Shown one piece after another: positions 7,811-12,222 of a stretch of DNA of 12,222 nt. Source of the stretch: Temnopleurus reevesii (taxonomy: Eukaryota; Echinodermata; Echinoidea; Temnopleuroida; Temnopleuridae); NCBI GenBank assembly GCA_036244855.1, contig BQKZ01000264.1, positions 20,603-32,824 of the forward strand, read 5' to 3'. Under the pieces are notes generated by a model. The model saw only the letters and a list, made by a program, of their open reading frames with translations, did not search any database and was not told the origin of the DNA. Position 1 is the stretch's first letter; every line of letters begins with the position of its first letter. Both the position numbers and the translations under genes were made by a program.

Positions 7811-7835
7811 TAAGAAGGGATATAAAAGTAATATA

Positions 7836-7956
7836 CAATGACTTGATTCTCGGTACTGGCTAAAAACTATTCGCACTCATGAGCGTCAGATAGTATCATC
7901 CTCTATATTGTGCTCATTCGTGCGAATAGTTTTAACCAGAACCTCGAGAGTCATTA
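7836..7956. mobile_element. 121-bp hairpin MITE with TATA target duplication
   Basis: Arms of about 47 bp pair across a 27-base loop: the left arm starts CAATGACTTGATTCTCGG and runs to ATGAGC (7884), and the right arm runs from GCTCATTCG (7912) to AGAGTCATTA. The pairing core includes AACTATTCGCAC. TATA flanks it on both sides (7832-7835 and 7957-7960), and removal with one TATA rejoins the LINE frame. Only 12 LINE bases separate it from the 366-bp element. It has no coding capacity. Confidence 0.9.
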
Positions 7957-8480
7957 TATATTTCTATAATAGAATTTAGGAATATTCTTATCGTTAACAA
8001 TTTGTAGGGCACTCATGGTGTAGTTACAATTTAACATGAGAGTAATTCCACCAAGGAGATCAAACCAATAAAAAGACATTCGTTTCCAAGTTTCGTTATT
8101 TTCGTTTAAAAGTCTTCCGAGCCACTTAAGTCGAAAATCAAACATTTGTGTTTTAATATCAATCATTCGAATTCCTCCATTTTCATAATATTCAGTAAGA
8201 GTACATCTTTTAATCTTTTCTATTTTATTGTTCCATATAAATTTGAATATTATATTGTTGAGAATTTTTAAAATATTTGTTGGGATAGTATCAACAATAC
8301 TTAAATGGATTATTTGACTTAAAGCTAGTGATTTGAGAATAGTTACCCGCCCGAATAAAGTGAGGTTTCGCCTTGACCAGCTGTTAAGAGTTTGTTTTTT
8401 TTCATTTGATAATTTTCTGTTCCCATTCTAAGTTTAGGGCTTCATCATTATTACAATTAATGTAATTACCTAGATATTTA
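7957..8480 (-). pseudogene. LINE ORF2 region immediately after RT
   Basis: On the minus strand the frame reads LNSWSRRNLTLFGRVTILKS (from about 8390), then IFKFIWNNK, then GGIRMIDIKTQMFDF and RLKWLGRLL, ending with KFYYRNI at 7957. The W-x2-R-x-L-T-L-x-G-R-x-T-I-L-K-S block is a hallmark of L1/Tx1-type ORF2 just after the RT thumb, and W-x-N-K follows in the usual order. Stops and a frame change lie between 8390 and 8515. The stop after the final Ile belongs to the hairpin MITE, not the LINE. Confidence 0.88.
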
Positions 8481-8514
8481 ACTGGCTTGTTAGCCCACAT
8501 TAAATCGTAGCATG

Positions 8515-9512
8515 TTACGATATACCTCTTTCTTGTATCCAAATCATTGCTGTCTTGTCTTTATTAATCTTTGGTCCTGCTATTCTTCCAAACAAATGTA
8601 ATGCATTCAAAACTTCATAAAGTGAGTCTTCATCTTCGACAAAAAACAAAGTATCATCAGCATATTGGAGGAGTTTAAGTTGAAAGTCATGATCAATTAC
8701 GTTTATACATTTTATCTTTTTATTTTCTCGGACACTGCACGCTAAAAATTCAGCGGCTATAACAAACAGAAGGACAGAAAAATGGCAACCTTGCCTGATG
8801 CCTCTTTCAACCTTAAAACACTTTGATATCCAACCATTAACTAAAACTGAGCTTGAAATATCTGAGTAAAGGACCAAAATCCATTTACGAAAGGATTCAC
8901 CGAAATTAAATTTTTCTAAACGAAGATTGAGAAATTTAATATCTAAGACATCAAAAGCTTTCGTAAAGTCCGCTAACATAATTGCTCCTATGTTGCAATG
9001 TTTCTTAAAATATTCAATAACATCCTTTGTTAACCTTACATTACAAGCTGATAAACGTCCTTTTACGTAACCTGTTTGGTTTTCGTGAATAATTTCGTTG
9101 ATAACCTTAGGTACTCTAGCTGCTAATACAGCTGCTATTATTTTGTAGTCATTGTTTAAGAGAGTAAATATCTGCAATCACCTTTTTTAAATAGCAAAGT
9201 ATTAAGACCTTTACGTTGATTATCTGTCATCATTCCAGACAAGAAACATAAGTTTAGACTCTGAACAAGGAAATCTTTTAAATATGGCCAAAACACTTGA
9301 TAGAATTCAATTGAAATTCCATCCGAACCAGGTGCCTTGTTTTTTGCATTGTAAACACGGCACGTTTACACTCATTGTGCGTTATAAGTCCTTCACATAA
9401 TTGCATGCTTTCGTTTGAAAGCGGATGAATAATTTTGGACGTTACATAATCTGACATATCATTAATGCTTTCTCTATCATGAGTTTCTCCCTTATACAAT
9501 TCTGAATAATAG
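8515..9512 (-). pseudogene. LINE ORF2 reverse transcriptase domain (degenerate)
   Basis: This would copy LINE RNA into DNA at a nicked target. The minus strand reads NYYSELYKGETHD (9511), then after a one-base shift near 9345 APGSDGISIEFYQVFWPY (RT motif around the first strands), KKGDCRY, and LLNNDYKIIAAVLAARV. Next come ENQTGYVKGR, LADFTKAFD (motif A aspartates), RGIRQGC and LLQYADDTLFF (motif C, catalytic YADD intact). Several defects are visible. There is a frameshift near 9345. The expected N-W-R-P-I-S motif before LLNNDYK is missing, with a frame change near 9190. The normally conserved RQGCPLSP reads RQGCHFSV. The frame stops at 8515. Catalytic residues survive, but the domain is inactive as a whole. 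Confidence 0.93.
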
Positions 9513-9516
9513 TTAA

Positions 9517-10615
9517 AGACCAGAACTTGAACAAAATCAACCAGGCTTCAATCGAGGGCTTGATATACATATAGCATAAATACAGATGACTGAATGTCGA
9601 ATCCTCTCCCGTTACCATAATAGAAAGCACTACATATAATTTGTCCGCCCTCTCCCAAGATGGTAGCAATGCAGGAGGTGGAAATGTGATCACAATGGTG
9701 ATGACGACATGTTGTGTGCCGTTGCCTCGTTTAACTTCATTGATTTACACAGTTTACTTATGTACCTGACAAAAATAGATCTTACGTCGATGCATAAAAT
9801 CGTCTATTAGTTACCAAGAACCTGTATCCAGTTAAAAATTATACATGATGTGCTTAGATAACTAATGAAAGATAGACCTGGGTATAGTTTTATGCACATC
9901 CTATCAATTATATTGCATAAATCGGGCCGAAAACACTGAATAGTGCGATCACTTTTCAAAAGAATTTGCCGGTATCGCTAATTTATTAACCAATGAGCAC
10001 TACCATTGTTCATTGAGTATGCGCCTCCTAGGAATTGTATTCAACCCCGGCTCGTCATGCTTGTACGCGCTATTCATCATGATCGCTTCATTATTTACTT
10101 TTCATTCTTGAAAGATTATCTTGCTCTGTCATTCATGCCCTGAATAAATTACGACGGCTCGTTTCAAGAGTGAAAATCAAATTTACAATTTAAATCACGT
10201 TTTAAGGAATTTTATAAGACGGAGTATCATACATGTTAATTATACCAACTCTTTCACTATCTGAGCTCATCCTTCTTCAATTTTCAGACACATACGTGCT
10301 TTAATTTTTGTATTATTGGCGATTTTGTGTATCAATGTCGGGACTATTTTCGTCATATACATAAGTTAACTGTGTAAATCACTGAAGTGAATCAAGACAG
10401 CGGCACACAACATGTCGTCATCAAGTTTTTCCTCCCCCGCAAAGTTATTGATTCCGGCCGTGTTTGGGAGGGGGTGGACAAAAAGTTTTGACATGAATTT
10501 GTGCAATAGCAAAGTTGAAAGTAATTTTCAATCATCTTTACCTGTATTCTCCGTCATCTTAGTTCTCAATTGACGCATAATGTAGGCATGTGCGAATTCG
10601 GTCAAGCTGAGGTCT
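9517..10615. mobile_element. 1,099-bp foldback DNA element with long TIRs and TTAA target duplication
   Basis: TTAA lies at both edges (9513-9516 and 10616-10619). Removing the element plus one TTAA joins the LINE as GTT-AAC, giving ILEEIVNYYSELYKG in frame, so the limits are exact. The ends are AGACC and GGTCT. The two halves pair over roughly 390 bp each (9517 to about 9905, and about 10215 to 10615). The best block, 9700-9780 against 10342-10422, is about 85% identical by eye over 81 bp. The central 310 bp or so have no ORF. TTAA duplications are known for piggyBac and Kolobok; the AG terminus does not fit piggyBac's usual CCY start and may favour Kolobok, but this is tentative. Confidence 0.9.
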
Positions 10616-10768
10616 TTAACAATTTCTTCAAGTATACCCTCATTGCTATCAATGACCTTGTTATCATTTTCACGTTTCAATTGTGTAATATCCTTTTTCT
10701 TTGCGTTGCTTTTTTCAAGACCGAGAAAATATTTGGTGCTTCTCTCACCTTCTTCCATCCATCGTACA
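10616..10768 (-). pseudogene. LINE ORF2 linker upstream of RT; 5' truncation point
   Basis: The minus strand reads CVRWMEEGERSTKYFLGLEK, then AKKKDITQLKREN and GILEEIV. R-W-x-E-E-G-E-x-x-T-K-Y-F-x-x-L-E-K is the conserved block between endonuclease and RT in L1/Tx1-type ORF2. The LINE begins abruptly at 10768, next to the 15-bp duplication, so the copy is 5' truncated. The same open frame runs on to 10528, but that extension is the TTAA element, not LINE. Confidence 0.9.
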
Positions 10769-10783
10769 CAAGCTTGGAATGTT
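10769..10783. repeat. LINE target site duplication, 5' side
   Basis: This is an exact copy of the 15-bp word at 6196-6210. Intron sequence resumes at 10784 (GTTTATGTAG). It marks the truncation point of the LINE. Confidence 0.95.
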
Positions 10784-11483
10784 GTTTATGTAGATAATGA
10801 TCAAATTATTGTACTGGCAGACTGTATAATGAGGAAAAAAGTTTTGTTGATAATTGTGACATTTACAAACACAGAAGTATATAAAGGGTGATTTATGTGT
10901 AGCAGTAATCGAAATGTGTACAGTAATCAATAAAGTATGGTAATTTTCATGCCGTGGTTAGTGAGATATAGATATGATATCAACTTTTTTTAAAAGCAGC
11001 AATTTGAACACGAAGGAAAAGAAAAATTGTACAAATTTAGAGCATAATTTTGTTCAGATTGATTAATTTCATGGAAAGTTTAGTATATGATTTTGCTGCA
11101 TTTTTTTAAGCAAGTGGTTTTTATAGATTTTGTTTATTGGAAAAATGACAAGGTACAATAAAACGTTATAATGTCTTTTAGACAACAAACATTTTGTCAT
11201 CAATCCAATATCTCATAATTAACCTGAGTATTTAGAGTATAAACATTGCCATAAGGAGGGCATGGGTTTGAGCCTTGGCCTAAAGATGTAACAAAATGGG
11301 AGTTGCTGCTCCCATTCTCGGTGCATAAAGAGGAAATTGACCTAATGATTGTTTCTCACTATTTTGGAGGGTAAAACGAAATTGCGTCATACATTTTTAT
11401 TGTCCACGGGTTTTCTTTTGCTCTACCCTAGTCGACCTAGTTTTTTGAATGAATAAAAATATATATTTTTTCTCCTATCTTAG
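10784..11483 (+). other. Remainder of proposed intron 2, with a possible SINE-like remnant
   Basis: The stretch is AT-rich with no coding frame of note. At 11258-11340 composition changes. GGTTTGAGCC (11265-11274) resembles a Pol III B box (GGTTCGANTCC) with about two mismatches. A perfect 8-bp hairpin follows (AATGGGAG 11295-11302, CTCCCATT 11309-11316). A tRNA-derived SINE fragment is possible, but no A box or tail is clear. The stretch ends with a pyrimidine-rich acceptor at 11465-11483. Confidence 0.35.
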
Positions 11484-11560
11484 AATTCAGCGCAGTCGCT
11501 TGTGCTCTCCTGATTTCATTGCTGTGGGCTGAACGGGATCAGTTATACGTCCTGGATAAG
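11484..11560 (+). CDS. Putative third coding exon of the unrecognised split gene
   Basis: This is a 77-base exon with strong borders: the acceptor TTTTTTCTCCTATCTTAG just before 11484 and AAG|GTAATT after 11560. Only one of the three frames is open. It encodes FSAVACALLISLLWAERD followed by QLYVLDK, a hydrophobic then charged segment that could be an amphipathic helix. The frame needs two bases (AA) to complete a codon begun with G, exactly what exon 2 supplies, giving Glu. It ends in phase 0. The length and phase match, the polypyrimidine tract and the local rise in GC over AT-rich flanks all support it. No domain is recognised. It is separated from exon 2 by 5.5 kb, mostly the nested LINE. 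Confidence 0.6.
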
Positions 11561-12181
11561 GTAATTATGTAGTATGTCACTTTACCGTTTTACCTTTTCT
11601 TACCCAGGGAATGGGGGTGGGTACAAAATGGCCCCTCTCTATAACTTCCATCACAATTCTGCCACACAAAATTATATAATATTAATAATAAGTGTTTTTT
11701 TTTTCTTTTACATTTGAGAGGTAAGATGATCCACAATTTCTTTAAAAGGTCCTAGTGAACAGTGTATCAATATGCAAAACTTTACCGTTGGGTAATTGGG
11801 TAAGTGAATTATTAGGTACTATATATGTCTACTATATTCAAAGCACAATGTGTGGAAATTTCAGAGCAATTGCATTCGTTTTAGCAAAGATATGGTTGAA
11901 AATAGAAACAAAGGAAATACAAAGAAAAGTAGTTCCGGCAGACGATTACTGTAATGCTGCCGACACATAATCATAAATATCTTTATATTGCATGTATTTT
12001 ATTTGAATTGTTTGCCTTCGGTGTTTGTATTATAGGCATATGAATATGTTTTTCATAATTATAGCTCTTGAATTGCAACTTTTGCATTATCTGTCACAAC
12101 ACTGTGTAATAGTACTTTTAATTAGATTAATTTATTGTAAATTTTATATTTTTGGGTATTTCTTTTATTAATTTATTTACC
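11561..12181 (+). other. Downstream of exon 3; possible terminal exon, otherwise nothing supported
   Basis: After the donor the sequence is AT-rich. One weak candidate for a last exon starts at 11865 after AAATTTCAG. In phase 0 it gives 29 codons, beginning SNCIRFSKDMVENRN, and stops at TAA 11952-11954. Its polypyrimidine tract is poor and no AATAAA follows closely, so I do not call it. The longer frame at 11755-11970 starts with GTG and lacks splice support. Confidence 0.2.
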
Positions 12182-12186
12182 TTTTT

Positions 12187-12217
<31 letters not shown>

Positions 12218-12222
12218 GGGGG
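12182..12222 (+). repeat. T15-G26 homopolymer at the window end
   Basis: Fifteen T are followed directly by at least 26 G to the last base. Such a run is more typical of a contig edge or a sequencing or assembly artefact than of this AT-rich genome. If real, it could form G-quadruplexes. Confidence 0.9.

Larger units (their letters stand above)
7454..7819. mobile_element. 366-bp CpG-rich non-autonomous element with ATAT target duplication
   Basis: Boundaries come from the interrupted LINE. ATAT stands at both edges (7450-7453 and 7820-7823), and deleting the element plus one ATAT rejoins the LINE frame exactly. The element begins CCCTTACA and ends TGTAAGAAGGG, giving a short imperfect terminal inverted repeat (CCCTT...TACA). 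About 280 bp (to 7734) match the inverted copy at 49-304. Inside are an NRF1-like CGCGCATGCGTA (7585-7596), a 38-bp palindrome (7543-7580), a donor-like AAG|GTAAGATT (7753) and (TTG)6 near the right end. No transposase is present. Four-base duplications occur in several DNA transposon superfamilies, so I do not assign one. Confidence 0.85.
6211..10768 (-). mobile_element. 5'-truncated L1/Tx1-type non-LTR retrotransposon with three nested insertions
   Basis: The element is defined by an exact 15-bp target site duplication, an A-tail at 6211-6218, and ORF2 protein fragments in the expected order on the minus strand: the linker before RT (10758-10616), RT (9512-8515), the region after RT (8480-7957), the C-terminal region (7452-6831), and a CCHC zinc-binding motif (6821-6770). 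Truncation removed ORF1 and the endonuclease. After subtracting the insertions 9517-10615, 7454-7819 and 7836-7956 with one duplication copy each, about 2.96 kb of LINE remain. Frameshifts, stops and a damaged RT motif show the copy is dead. It lies antisense in the proposed second intron of the host gene. Assignment to L1/Tx1 rests on motif style; clade placement would need a tree. Confidence 0.93.

Noticed and set aside
8515..9512. Active reverse transcriptase or a domesticated RT / retron-like system
   Set aside because: YADD is intact, but the domain has at least two frame changes, a missing N-W-R-P-I-S motif, a damaged RQGCPLSP motif and early stops. It also sits in a 5'-truncated LINE with a target duplication, so it is a dead retrotransposon copy.
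10528..10615. C-terminal extension of the LINE linker ORF (to 10528)
   Set aside because: The frame continues only by chance into the TTAA element; the true LINE resumes at 9512.
11755..11970. 71-codon ORF as the last exon
   Set aside because: It begins with GTG, a stop lies close upstream in frame, and no acceptor fits phase 0 from exon 3 in this frame.

Overview
This is an AT-rich, intron- and repeat-laden eukaryotic window with no sign of prokaryotic gene packing. Long non-coding stretches, GT-AG exon boundaries, a degenerate LINE, several MITE-like foldback elements and trinucleotide microsatellites fit an invertebrate animal nuclear genome. A marine invertebrate such as an echinoderm would fit, but that is an impression from repeat style, not something the sequence proves.

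Layout. 1-312: one copy of a CpG-rich interspersed repeat, the partner of the inverted copy at 7454-7734. 309-570: degenerate minisatellite. 596-770 and 2651-2810: two copies of one MITE family in opposite orientation. 771-2130 and 2811-3370: AT-rich DNA with no gene I can support. 2130-2650: CpG-richer segment with an imperfect inverted repeat. 3380-4380: GAT microsatellite, then about 1 kb with strongly purine-biased composition on the + strand. 4381-4512: small foldback. 4521-4598: a plausible CCAAT/TATA promoter. From 4599 a split + strand gene is proposed: exon 1 at 4599-4747, exon 2 at 5865-5977, exon 3 at 11484-11560, possibly with more exons beyond. The three exons join in phase without a stop, but I do not recognise the protein.

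The proposed second intron (5978-11483) holds the best-resolved structure. A 5'-truncated non-LTR retrotransposon of the L1/Tx1 type lies antisense to the gene at 6211-10768. It ends in an A-tail and is flanked by an exact 15-bp target site duplication (6196-6210 and 10769-10783). Three different DNA elements later inserted into its ORF2: a 1,099-bp element with very long terminal inverted repeats and a TTAA duplication (9517-10615), a 366-bp element with an ATAT duplication (7454-7819), and a 121-bp hairpin MITE with a TATA duplication (7836-7956). Each removal, keeping one duplication copy, rejoins the LINE reading frame. This fixes the element boundaries and the order of events.

The window ends in a T15-G26 homopolymer that looks like a contig edge or artefact. 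I saw no defence system, operon, CRISPR array or RNA gene. The interest lies in nested transposition and the split gene, not in a new biochemical system.
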